Origin: Hamadaea sp.
GTDB taxonomy: Bacteria > Actinomycetota > Actinomycetes > Mycobacteriales > Micromonosporaceae
Direction: 5' to 3'
Assembly: GCF_013362815.1 (NCBI RefSeq)
Contig: NZ_JABFVK010000004.1
Span: 62,001 to 126,000, forward strand
Length of the DNA stretch: 64,000 bases
The position numbers and the translations under genes are program-made. Positions 8,770-16,685 of this stretch are shown piece by piece. The notes below the pieces were generated by a model. That model saw nothing but the letters and a program-made list of their open reading frames with translations, had not been told where the DNA came from and did not search any database. The first letter of the stretch is position 1, and each line of letters starts with the position of its first letter.

Positions 8770-8834
8770 GCGCTGGATCAGGGTTCCGGGTCGAATCTTG
8801 GCTCAAGATCCGACCCGGAACCCTGATCCAGCGC
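8770..8834. repeat. Long palindrome, family I copy B
   Basis: 31-nt arms (8770-8800 and 8804-8834) with one mismatch and a 3-nt centre. It has the same gcgctggatcaggg ends and gtcgaatcttg core as copy A, with ccggg in place of ctggg in both arms. The paired change keeps the stem intact. It sits in the 5' leader region of a divergent gene pair, where no terminator is needed. Confidence 0.9.
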
Positions 8835-8904
8835 TCCAAGGACCAGAGCCAGGTGGGACCGGGTCGCGCTGCGATGGGCGGGTTTGACGATGGAGATGGC
8901 TGGC

Positions 8905-9294
8905 ATGCGGTCCGGGATCGTCGTCGTGACGACCGAATGGATCGCCGGATACGAGGTCGAGACGATTCTGGGGGCGGTCATCGGGGTATCACCCCATTCG
9001 ATCAGCCCGTACTTGGAGGGCATGCGGTCGCTGGCCGACGGCCAGGGCGTGTCCAACACCGAACGCATGGACCTCATGCGGCGGTGCCGTGAGGAGGCGA
9101 TCGAGATGATGGCGTACAACGCCCGGCAGGTGGGTGCGAACGCGGTCATCGCGATGCGGATGGATCACCGGCAGGTCACCGAGGTCTGGAACGAGATCTG
9201 CGCGTACGGCACGGCGGTTCGTGCGGTTCCGGCGGTTCCGGCTCCCGCTGCCCGGCGCAAGAGGGTAAGTTCGGTCGAGACTATGCGCCTCTAG
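8905..9294 (+). CDS. UPF0145 (YbjQ-like) protein
   Basis: About 129 residues with the YbjQ/UPF0145 pattern: VVTTEWIAGYEVETILGAVIG at the start and a C-terminal AREEAIEMMAYNARQVGANAVIAMRMD-like region (here REEAIEMMAYNARQVGAN). The family forms pentameric beta-barrel-like assemblies of unknown role, sometimes called heavy-metal-binding. I favour the ATG at 8905 because ggag lies 9 bases upstream; a TTG at 8884 and ATGs at 8890 and 8896 are in frame. A stress-type promoter lies upstream. Confidence 0.82.
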   Translation: MRSGIVVVTTEWIAGYEVETILGAVIGVSPHSISPYLEGMRSLADGQGVSNTERMDLMRRCREEAIEMMAYNARQVGANAVIAMRMDHRQVTEVWNEICAYGTAVRAVPAVPAPAARRKRVSSVETMRL

Positions 9295-9322
9295 AAGAAA
9301 CGGATGTGCGCCGATTGCGGCG

Positions 9323-9649
9323 ATGCGTATGGATGACCAGGATTTCGCGGTAGAACGAAAGTCTGAGCCGGACGCCACCGCGGTGATCGTCCGGGGCGAC
9401 GTCGACTTGACGACGGTCGCCCAGCTCACCGAGGAACTGCAATCGGCGACCCAGGGCGAACAGGACGTCGTCATCGATCTCGCCGGCGTCACCTTCATCG
9501 ACTCGACCGGCGTACGCGCACTGGTCGAGGCGTACCGGTCGGCGCGGCAGGCCGGGCTCCAGCTGTCGGTCCGGGGCGCCCGGCACTGGGTCGCCCGGGT
9601 GCTGGAGGTCACCGGCGTCGCGACGATGCTCTCCGCCCAGTCACGCTGA
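9323..9649 (+). CDS. STAS-domain anti-sigma factor antagonist
   Basis: 108 residues forming a single STAS domain. The conserved phosphorylation loop reads VTFIDSTGVRAL, with the target serine in the DST position. Such proteins bind anti-sigma kinases when unphosphorylated and so release a SigB/SigF-type sigma factor. A sigma factor of that class (13316) and a SpoIIE phosphatase (14151) lie within 7 kb, making a partner-switching link likely. No anti-sigma kinase gene is in the window. Confidence 0.92.
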   Translation: MRMDDQDFAVERKSEPDATAVIVRGDVDLTTVAQLTEELQSATQGEQDVVIDLAGVTFIDSTGVRALVEAYRSARQAGLQLSVRGARHWVARVLEVTGVATMLSAQSR

Positions 9650-9719
9650 ACGCCGGCCGCGCTGAAACGCTCGGTGAGCGCGCCCGGTCGCGGTCAAGCG
9701 GCCCGAAAGCTGGAGCCGC

Positions 9720-11825
9720 TCAGGACAGGACGACTGTCCACTCGGGAGGAAGGCCGCTGATGTGCGCGCCGTTCGTCGACGCGCCGATGCGCAGGTCGTA
9801 GTCGCCCAGCCGGAGCCGGCTCAGGTTGATCCGGCCCCAGGACGGCGGCAACGCCGGAGCCAGGCGCAGGCGCCGGCCGGGCACGTCCGGGTCCAGCCCG
9901 AGGAACGAGCGCACCATCAGCAGCGGAGCCGCGCTGGCCCATGCCTGTGGTGAGCACGACGTCGGATAGGGGATCGGCGGGGTGAACGCGTCGGCGGAGA
10001 ACCCGCAGTACAGCTCGGGCAGCCGGCCGCTGAACGCCTGACCGGCCCGGATGAGTCCGTCGGCCAGCCGGTGCGCCAAGGTGACCGCGCCGGGGACGTG
10101 CGCGTACCGCATGAGCCCGGCGATCGCGATCGCGGTGTCGTGCGGCCAGACCGACCCGTTGTGATAACTCATCGGGTTATACGCCCCCATGCGGTCGGAC
10201 AGCGTCCGCAGCCCGAAGCCGGAGTCCAGCTCGGCGAGCCCGGCGACGATGCGTTCGGCGTGCTCGTCGGGGACGATGCCGCTCCACAGGCAGTGCGCCG
10301 GATTGCTCGTGACCGAGTCCACCGGCCGTTTGTGCCCGTCCAGCGCGATCGCGTAGAACCCCTCCTCGGGCAGCCAGAACCGTTCGGCGAACAACTGCTG
10401 CAGCTTCTCCGCCTTGGCGCGGCAGGCCGACGCGGTCGCCCGTTCGCCCACCGCTTCGGCCAGCTCGGCGCGCGCCCGCCACGCCGCGTACGCGTACCCC
10501 TGCACCTCGGCGAGGGCGACCGGCGGCTCGGCGAGCCGGCCGCTGGCGTCGTTGATGCCGTCCCAGCTGTCCTTCCACCCCTGGTTGTCCAGGCCGCGAT
10601 CGGTCGCGCGCTGATATTCGAGGAAGCCGTCGCCGTCGCGGTCGCCGTGTCGCTCCATCCAGGACAATGCGGCGTCGGCGGCGGGGAGTAGCGCGCGGAC
10701 GGTGCTTTCGGCCGCGCCCCACCGCCAGACCTCGCCGAGCAGCGCGACGAACAGCGGTGTCGCGTCGACCGTGCCGTAGTAGTTCATGCCGCCGAGCGCC
10801 TCGACGTTCTGCGGGCCGAGCCGCATCTCGTGCAGGATGCGCCCAGGCTGCTCCTCGGTGCGCGGGTCGTGCTGGGTGCCTTGCAGCGCGGCGAGCGTCT
10901 GCAGCGTGCCGACCGCGAGGCTGGGGTCCAGCGGCAGCGTCATCCAGCTGGACAGCAGGCTGTCGCGACCGAAGAGGGTCATGAACCAAGGCGCGCCGGC
11001 GGCGACGTAGATCCGCTGTGGCTCGTCGGAGTCGATCATGCGCAGCGCTTCCAGATCGTGCACGGTCCGCCGGAGGATGCGGGCCAGCCCCGGGTGATCG
11101 ACCGTCACCCCGGTCACCCGATCGCGCCACGCGGGTTCCTGCTGCTCGGCGGGCAGATCGCGGAACCGCGGCTCGATCCGGCAGTTGGCCACCACCGGCT
11201 GCGCGATCAGCTCGACCGTCCAGCTCTCGCGCGGCGGGATCACCACCTGCCACACCAGCCCCGCGGTGCTCACCGTCGGCTCGCCGGCCGCGTGGACCAA
11301 CAGACCGCGGGACCCGTCTTCCCGGCTGAAGAACAGCTCCATGCCAGATCTAGTGGTACGCGGAGAGGGCGCGCCGGGGCGCCCCTCCTTGACGGCGAAC
11401 AGATCGGCGAAGTCGGTGTCGACGAGCAGCTCCACGGCGACGGCAGTGGCCTCGCGGGCGACGTTGCGCAGGGTGATCACTTCTCGCATCCCGCGCCCGA
11501 GCCAGCGCTGGCGGTCGACCAGCATCGTGCTGTCGTGCCGGCCGGGGACCGCCGGACGACGGCCGATGAACCGGGCGGTGAACGCGTCGCTGTCGACCAC
11601 CGACAACGGTTGCGGAGTCTGCCCGTCCAGCCGCAACTGCCAGCGCGACAAGATCCGGGCATCTCGGAAATACAGCCCTTGGAGGCCGTTGCCGACGATG
11701 TCGCCGGAGGCCTCACTGATGCAGAACGTGGTGCCCTCCACGAGAGTCACCACTCCGCGTACGCCGCTGAGCACGGGCGGTTCGGGCGCGTCGAACGGAT
11801 CGGGGGCAGCCAGGCCTTCGGTCAC
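9720..11825 (-). CDS. Glycogen-debranching-like glycosidase
   Basis: 701 residues. The N-terminal 200 or so form the beta-sandwich domain of bacterial debranching enzymes (GTTFCISEASGDI, FRDARILSRWQL). The rest is an (alpha/alpha)6 barrel related to GH63 and amylo-1,6-glucosidases, with FGRDSLLSSW and YNPMSYHNGSVWPHDTAI as recognisable active-site segments. It likely acts on alpha-glucans or trims storage sugar; the linkage is not certain. It is divergent from a GT4 gene only 63 bases away, so the pair may share control. Confidence 0.85.
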   Translation of the reverse strand: MTEGLAAPDPFDAPEPPVLSGVRGVVTLVEGTTFCISEASGDIVGNGLQGLYFRDARILSRWQLRLDGQTPQPLSVVDSDAFTARFIGRRPAVPGRHDSTMLVDRQRWLGRGMREVITLRNVAREATAVAVELLVDTDFADLFAVKEGRPGAPSPRTTRSGMELFFSREDGSRGLLVHAAGEPTVSTAGLVWQVVIPPRESWTVELIAQPVVANCRIEPRFRDLPAEQQEPAWRDRVTGVTVDHPGLARILRRTVHDLEALRMIDSDEPQRIYVAAGAPWFMTLFGRDSLLSSWMTLPLDPSLAVGTLQTLAALQGTQHDPRTEEQPGRILHEMRLGPQNVEALGGMNYYGTVDATPLFVALLGEVWRWGAAESTVRALLPAADAALSWMERHGDRDGDGFLEYQRATDRGLDNQGWKDSWDGINDASGRLAEPPVALAEVQGYAYAAWRARAELAEAVGERATASACRAKAEKLQQLFAERFWLPEEGFYAIALDGHKRPVDSVTSNPAHCLWSGIVPDEHAERIVAGLAELDSGFGLRTLSDRMGAYNPMSYHNGSVWPHDTAIAIAGLMRYAHVPGAVTLAHRLADGLIRAGQAFSGRLPELYCGFSADAFTPPIPYPTSCSPQAWASAAPLLMVRSFLGLDPDVPGRRLRLAPALPPSWGRINLSRLRLGDYDLRIGASTNGAHISGLPPEWTVVLS

Positions 11826-11853
11826 AGATCCGGGCGTACCCGGGCGTGTCGGG

Positions 11854-11878
11854 GTTTATGCCCCGTAGCCGGGGGTAC
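11854..11878 (+). promoter_or_regulatory. SigF/SigB-type promoter candidate
   Basis: GTTT (11854-11857), 15 bases, GGGTAC (11873-11878), matching the SigF-family consensus. The -10 element ends 10 bases before the ATG of the GT4 gene at 11889, so the transcript would be almost leaderless. It places the glycosyltransferase under the same candidate control as the UPF0145 gene. Confidence 0.5.
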
Positions 11879-11888
11879 GCCGCCGAAC

Positions 11889-13142
11889 ATGCCGACATCG
11901 ACCCGATCGGGGTCCCGCGCGCTGCGCATCGCCCTGGTCTCGGAGCACGCGAGCCCGCTCGCCCAGCTCGGCGGGGTGGACGCCGGCGGGCAGAACGTCC
12001 ACGTGGCCGCGCTGGCGACCGCTCTGGCCCGGCGCGGACACGAGGTCGAGGTCTTCACTCGCCGGGATGATCCGGGCCCACCGGAGACGGTCGAATCCGG
12101 CGGCTTCCGCGTCGTCCACGTTCCGGCCGGCCCGGCCGGACCGATAGCGCGCGATGATCTCCTGCCCTACATGGGGGAGTTCGGCGCGTGGCTTGCCGCT
12201 CGGTGGACCGGTACGCCGCCCGACGTGGTGCACTCGCACTACTGGATGAGCGGAGTGGCCGCCCTCCGGGCCGCCGAGGGTACGCCGGACGCGGGTCGCC
12301 TCCCGCTTGTCAGTACGTTCCACGCGCTCGGCGCGGTCAAGAAGCGGGTGCAGGGAGCGGCCGACACGAGCCCGGCCGAACGGGAGGAACTGGAGCCCCT
12401 GGTCGCCCACAGCGCCGACCGGGTCATCGCGCAGTGCGCCGACGAGGTTGGTGAGCTGCTGAAACTCGGCATCGGCCGGGACCAGATCGCGGTCGTCCCG
12501 TCCGGCGTCGACCTCGACCGCTTCCAGCCCGGCCCGCATGGTCCCCGGCTGCGGTCGCCCCGGGAGACGCCCCGGATCCTGGCCGTTGGGCGAATGGTCC
12601 CGCGAAAGGGCTTTCTCGACGTGATCAAAGCGGTTCGTCGGGTTCCGGGGGCGTACCTGGTCATCGCGGGCGGTCCGCCGAAGGGGCAGCTGCCCGACGA
12701 CCCCGTGGCCCGGCGGCTGCTGGAGGCGGCCGAGGAACTCGGCGTCGCCGACCGCGTGGAACTGCTCGGTGGCGTACCGAACGACCGGATGCCGGAGCTT
12801 TATCGCTCGGCCGATCTGCTTGCCTGCACTCCGGCGTACGAGACGTTCGGGATGACTCCGCTGGAGGCGATGGCTTGTGGCACACCGGTTGTGGCGTACG
12901 CCGTAGGCGGGCTCGCGGATTCGGTGGCGCACGGCGTCTCCGGCCTGCTGGTGGCGCCCGGCGACGTCGACGGCCTGGCGAAGGCCATCCGTGAGCTGCT
13001 GACCGTGGAGCCGCGCCGGTACGCGTACGCCGTCGCCGGGATGAGTCAGGCGCAGGCCCGCTATCCCTGGCCTCGAGTGGCCGAACAGGTGGAGGCGGTA
13101 TACCGATCGGTTATCGCCCGTCAGCTGGTCAGCTTGCACTGA
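11889..13142 (+). CDS. GT4 family glycosyltransferase (MshA/sucrose-synthase-like)
   Basis: 417 residues, GT-B fold. N-terminal motif LGGVDAGGQNVHVAALATALA is typical of MshA- and sucrose-phosphate-synthase-like enzymes; VVHSHYWMSG follows. The donor domain shows ILAVGRMVPRKGFLDVIKA and the E-x7-E region ETFGMTPLEAMACGTPVVAY. The ATG at 11889 is chosen because it starts at the fold and follows a promoter; the frame is open far upstream only because it runs antisense through the debranching gene. The acceptor is unknown. It may work with the divergent glucan-trimming enzyme. Confidence 0.88.
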   Translation: MPTSTRSGSRALRIALVSEHASPLAQLGGVDAGGQNVHVAALATALARRGHEVEVFTRRDDPGPPETVESGGFRVVHVPAGPAGPIARDDLLPYMGEFGAWLAARWTGTPPDVVHSHYWMSGVAALRAAEGTPDAGRLPLVSTFHALGAVKKRVQGAADTSPAEREELEPLVAHSADRVIAQCADEVGELLKLGIGRDQIAVVPSGVDLDRFQPGPHGPRLRSPRETPRILAVGRMVPRKGFLDVIKAVRRVPGAYLVIAGGPPKGQLPDDPVARRLLEAAEELGVADRVELLGGVPNDRMPELYRSADLLACTPAYETFGMTPLEAMACGTPVVAYAVGGLADSVAHGVSGLLVAPGDVDGLAKAIRELLTVEPRRYAYAVAGMSQAQARYPWPRVAEQVEAVYRSVIARQLVSLH

Positions 13143-13188
13143 CAGCTGAGGGGACTAGACTGTGATCGCGTCAAAACGCCTGACGCGA
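13122..13188. promoter_or_regulatory. Two inverted repeats before the sigma gene
   Basis: The first (13122-13148, arms cagctggtcag and ctgacagctg, one-base bulge) spans the stop codon of the GT4 gene and may act as a weak terminator. The second, TCGCGTCA (13166-13173) and TGACGCGA (13181-13188) with a 7-nt spacer, is a perfect operator-like dyad upstream of the sigma factor gene. Confidence 0.4.
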
Positions 13189-13315
13189 CAGCGGCGCGGT
13201 TCGCCGGGGCGCTGTGCGGCACTCAAGCAGTCGGGTGCCACCGTTTCTGGACACCGAAGGTTCCAGCGAGAGGCCAAGGGCTGATCGTGTGGGGCCGGCG
13301 CAGGTGACAGCAGTC

Positions 13316-14146
13316 ATGTCCATGACCCAGGAAAAGGTCAGGTTCCAGTCCGGCACGCAAACCTCCGAGCACACCACGGTGGCATCAGGCGACTTCGAGG
13401 AGATGACCTCGGAGACGCTGGCTCGGATGCAGAAACTCGATGCTGACGACCCCGAGCGGGCGCGACTTCGCGAGTCGGTCATCGAGGCGTGCGTACCCCT
13501 CGCGCGGCGTATCGCGCTGCGTTTCGGCAACCGCGGTGAGGAGATGGACGACCTGACACAGGTCGCTCTGGTCGCCGCGATCAAGGCCGTCGACCGGTAT
13601 GACACCGATCGCGGCGAGTCGTTCCTGCACTACGTGGTCCCGACCATGGTGGGCGAGCTCAAGCGGCACTTCCGTGACCGTGGATGGATGATCCGCGTGC
13701 GCCGCCAGCTTCAGGAACTGCACATGGAGATCAGCCGCACGATTCCGACGCTGAGCCAGTCTCTGCGCCGGGTGCCGACCGTGGCCGATCTCGCCGAACA
13801 CCTGAAACTGAGCACCGATCAGGTGAGCGCCGGCCTCGAGTGCGCGCGGGCCTACCGCGCCTACTCGCTCAACGCGCCGGTGCGGGGTGCGGACGTCGAC
13901 GTCGAACTCGGCGACCTCGTCGGGGGAGTCGACAACGAACTGGAACTCGTACCGGAGCGGCAGGCTCTCTGGCAGGCGGTCTCCGCACTGCCGGCCCGGG
14001 AGCAGAAGATCCTGGTGCTGCGGTACTTCGGAAACATGACCCAGGCGGAGATCGCCAAGATCGTCGGCGTCTCCCAGATGCACGTCTCCCGCCTTCTGAC
14101 GCAGTCGCTCAACCGGCTGCGCCTGGTCCTGCTCGAAGACGCCTGA
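13316..14146 (+). CDS. SigB/SigF-family RNA polymerase sigma factor
   Basis: About 276 residues. Region 2 has LARRIALRFGNRGEEMDDLTQVA and YVVPTMVGELKRHFRDRGW; region 3 has VADLAEHLKLS; region 4 has a helix-turn-helix (MTQAEIAKIVGVSQMHVSRLL). This is the group 3 stress/sporulation class. In-frame GTGs at 13304 and 13214 would lengthen the poorly conserved N-terminus. It is convergent with the SpoIIE phosphatase gene, only 4 bases apart. Likely controlled by partner switching with an anti-sigma factor encoded elsewhere. Confidence 0.93.
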   Translation: MSMTQEKVRFQSGTQTSEHTTVASGDFEEMTSETLARMQKLDADDPERARLRESVIEACVPLARRIALRFGNRGEEMDDLTQVALVAAIKAVDRYDTDRGESFLHYVVPTMVGELKRHFRDRGWMIRVRRQLQELHMEISRTIPTLSQSLRRVPTVADLAEHLKLSTDQVSAGLECARAYRAYSLNAPVRGADVDVELGDLVGGVDNELELVPERQALWQAVSALPAREQKILVLRYFGNMTQAEIAKIVGVSQMHVSRLLTQSLNRLRLVLLEDA

Positions 14147-14150
14147 TCCG

Positions 14151-16550
14151 TCAGTCGTCCGAATAGGACAGTGCGACGAGACATGCCTCGTCGGTGCGAG
14201 CCGGGGTCGGCACCGTCAACGCCGACTCCGGCTCGCCCACGCGTACGCCCCGGCCGAGCTTGTTGCTCAGGTTCTTCAGCGGATCCCGGGCCCGCCGGTC
14301 GAGGACGCCGTCGGTGTAGAAGACCAGGGTGTCGCCCGGCTCCAGCTGGGCCGAGCGACTGCTGAAGACGGCGTCCGGGAGCAGGCCCAACGCCGGACCC
14401 TCGGGCGGCTTCAGCGCCGTCGCGGTGGCGGTCCGCCCGCGTACCAGGATCGGGGGCAGGTGACCGGCCTGCGCCCAGGTCGCGACCTTCGTCTCGTGGT
14501 CGACCCGGGCCAGCGCCATGCTGGCCAGCGGCGGATCCGGCAGCCGATGCAGCTCGGTGTTCAGGACGGACAGGATCGCCTCGGGCGCCAGCCCGGCGAT
14601 GCCGAGCGCGACGACCGGCGGCATCAACCGGGCGACCGCTGAGGCGGCGGTCAGGCCCGAGCCGAACATGTCGCCGACCACCAGCATGAGGTCGCCGTTC
14701 GGCAGCAGCTGGGCGTCGCAGAAGTCCCCGCGCAGGGGAGCCGTGCGATCGGTGGCGAAGTGCTGCCCGACGACCCGCAATGGGCCGCTGCTGTGGTCGA
14801 AGGATCGGGCCGGATACACCAGGTCCATCAGGGCTCTGGTGAGTTCGTGCTCGGCCGCGAGGCGTACTCGCTGGGCCGAAGCCTGAGCCTGCGTGCGCCG
14901 CAACTGGACGTCGAGCTGGAGCTGCTCCGAGATGTCCTGGACCAGTAGCCGCACCGTGCCGCGGGGATCGGTGTCCTCGGGCCGGGGGCCGTCGCCCGCC
15001 GCGAAGGCGCGCAGCCGGACCAGCTCCTCGCCACCGCGGCGCAGGTTGATGTCCACTGTGGCCTGACCACCGTGCGCCGCGCGCCGCAACGCCTCGGTGA
15101 GGACCGGCCGGGACTCGGGCTCGGCCAGCTCGACCAGGGCCGTACGCGACAGCGGACCCTTGCGCGCGGGGACGCCGAGGAGCTCGTACATGCCCGGCGA
15201 ACACCACATGCGCCGGCCGATCGGATCCCACTCGCACCAGCCGAACCGGCCGAGCTGCTCCATCTGGCTGACCTGTTCCTCCAGCCGGGCGAACTCGTCC
15301 ACGCGACGCCACGACGCGATGACCGCGCCGGCGATCGGTGCCGCGCGGCGCGCCTTCACGACGCGCTGCCAGCTTCCGGCGACCCAGGCGTCCTCCGGTT
15401 CCGGCCCGCGCTCCCACGACGTTCCATCGGCGAGGGTACGCACATAGGCGTCGAAAACGCCGTTGGTCAGCAGACGCGGGTACGCGTCGAGCAGCCGCCG
15501 GCCGAGGGTGTCCGGTTCGTCCGCCTGGGCCAGCGGGCTCATCGCCGCCACGGTGAAGTCGATGACCACCCCGGCGGCGTCGCGGATCGGCGTGAGCAGC
15601 TGAGTCATGCCCGAGGTGCCCTCGATGACGCGCTGGATCCAGCCGAGGTCGCCGGTGAGCGAGGCGGCGGTGCCCGCGATGGCCTGCGCCCATACGCGGC
15701 CGAGCGCCCGGCCCGACTCCTCGGCGAGGCGGTCGAGATAACTGCGGTCGAGCGCGGAGAACGGCCGCGCCTGCCCCCACGAGATCAGCAGTACGCCGGT
15801 CACCCGCGACTGAATCGCGATCGGGTAACCCACCATCGCCGGACCCGGCCCGACCAGGGCGAGATCGGTCTCCGCCTGCCCGTCGAAGAGCACCGGATGC
15901 GCGTGCCGCACGACTTCGCTCATCGGCGTCGCGATCAGCGAGGGAATCCGGCGGGCTTCACTGATCTGCTGAGCGGTCCAGCCTTCCGCGCCGATCAGGC
16001 GCAACGAGCCGTTGGGTTCGGCGGCGAACACGGCGACCCCGCTCGGCGCCGGATCACCCGCGTTCGCGTGAACGGCGGAGGTGACTCCGGTGATGTCCTC
16101 GGCGGCGGCGTACGCCGAAACCGCCCGGCGCAGCCGGCGCTTCGCCTCGGCCGGCCAGCTCGGCGGCTGGGTGGGTGCGAGGCCGGTCATGACGGTGATC
16201 GGCCGCGGTTCGGGGGTGATCGAGAGCACCTCGGCGCGGCGGGGACTCGGCTTCGCGGCGGCGGCCGGAATCGGCGGCTCCGCCGGGCTCACCTCCGACG
16301 CCGGGCGGTCCGGCGGGGCGATGCCGTTGACGATGTCGGCGGCGACGTCGACGAGCGGGGTGTTGGTGTCCTGCGACTGCTGGGAGATCTGGCTGAACGC
16401 CGTCTCCGGGTCGCACCCGAGACGTTCGGCGAGGATGCCTTTGGCCTGCTCGATCAGGGCACGCGTCCGCATGGCCCGCCGCAGTCCGGCGACCTCTTGT
16501 TCGAGGCGCTGTACGCGGACCGGCCAGTCTTCCGCCGTGCTTTCCACCAC
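14151..16550 (-). CDS. ANTAR-GAF-PAS-SpoIIE phosphatase
   Basis: 799 residues in four parts. Residues 10-75 are an ANTAR-like RNA-binding domain (coiled lead, then RALIEQAKGILAERLGCDPETAF). Residues 130-280 look like a GAF sensor, 400-530 a PAS domain (GRFGWCEWDPIGRRMWCSPG), and 560-799 a PP2C-type SpoIIE phosphatase with GDFCDAQLL, VVGDMFGSGLTAA and FYTDGVLDRR. The phosphatase should dephosphorylate STAS anti-anti-sigma proteins. The ANTAR piece normally binds two-hairpin antiterminator RNAs. It starts at a GTG and lies tail to tail with the sigma gene. Confidence 0.9.
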   Translation of the reverse strand: MVESTAEDWPVRVQRLEQEVAGLRRAMRTRALIEQAKGILAERLGCDPETAFSQISQQSQDTNTPLVDVAADIVNGIAPPDRPASEVSPAEPPIPAAAAKPSPRRAEVLSITPEPRPITVMTGLAPTQPPSWPAEAKRRLRRAVSAYAAAEDITGVTSAVHANAGDPAPSGVAVFAAEPNGSLRLIGAEGWTAQQISEARRIPSLIATPMSEVVRHAHPVLFDGQAETDLALVGPGPAMVGYPIAIQSRVTGVLLISWGQARPFSALDRSYLDRLAEESGRALGRVWAQAIAGTAASLTGDLGWIQRVIEGTSGMTQLLTPIRDAAGVVIDFTVAAMSPLAQADEPDTLGRRLLDAYPRLLTNGVFDAYVRTLADGTSWERGPEPEDAWVAGSWQRVVKARRAAPIAGAVIASWRRVDEFARLEEQVSQMEQLGRFGWCEWDPIGRRMWCSPGMYELLGVPARKGPLSRTALVELAEPESRPVLTEALRRAAHGGQATVDINLRRGGEELVRLRAFAAGDGPRPEDTDPRGTVRLLVQDISEQLQLDVQLRRTQAQASAQRVRLAAEHELTRALMDLVYPARSFDHSSGPLRVVGQHFATDRTAPLRGDFCDAQLLPNGDLMLVVGDMFGSGLTAASAVARLMPPVVALGIAGLAPEAILSVLNTELHRLPDPPLASMALARVDHETKVATWAQAGHLPPILVRGRTATATALKPPEGPALGLLPDAVFSSRSAQLEPGDTLVFYTDGVLDRRARDPLKNLSNKLGRGVRVGEPESALTVPTPARTDEACLVALSYSDD

Positions 16551-16667
16551 CGGGCGATCATATGGCGGGCTTGTCCTCCGCGCCCGTTGTCGGCCGACTC
16601 CGCTGGACCGAGGGCGCTCGGCATCGGCTTGAGCAAATCGGGCGAAATCGCCCTTTACCGGGGTGAA

Positions 16668-16685
16668 AGTGGTTAGCTAACCACT
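16668..16685. promoter_or_regulatory. 18-bp perfect palindrome at a start codon
   Basis: AGTGGTTAGCTAACCACT is a perfect dyad whose last base directly precedes the ATG at 16686. It occupies the place of a Shine-Dalgarno sequence, and none is seen. The core TTAGCTAA resembles operators of ROK- and GntR-type sugar regulators. It most likely is the operator of the ABC transporter operon, with a leaderless transcript. Confidence 0.7.

Noticed and set aside
8581-8826. 81-codon open frame
   Set aside because: It reads into palindrome copy B and has no coding character or ribosome site.
10830-11888. Long open frame upstream of the GT4 gene, antisense to the debranching enzyme
   Set aside because: It has no family resemblance, lies entirely opposite a well-supported gene, and the glycosyltransferase fold starts at 11889.
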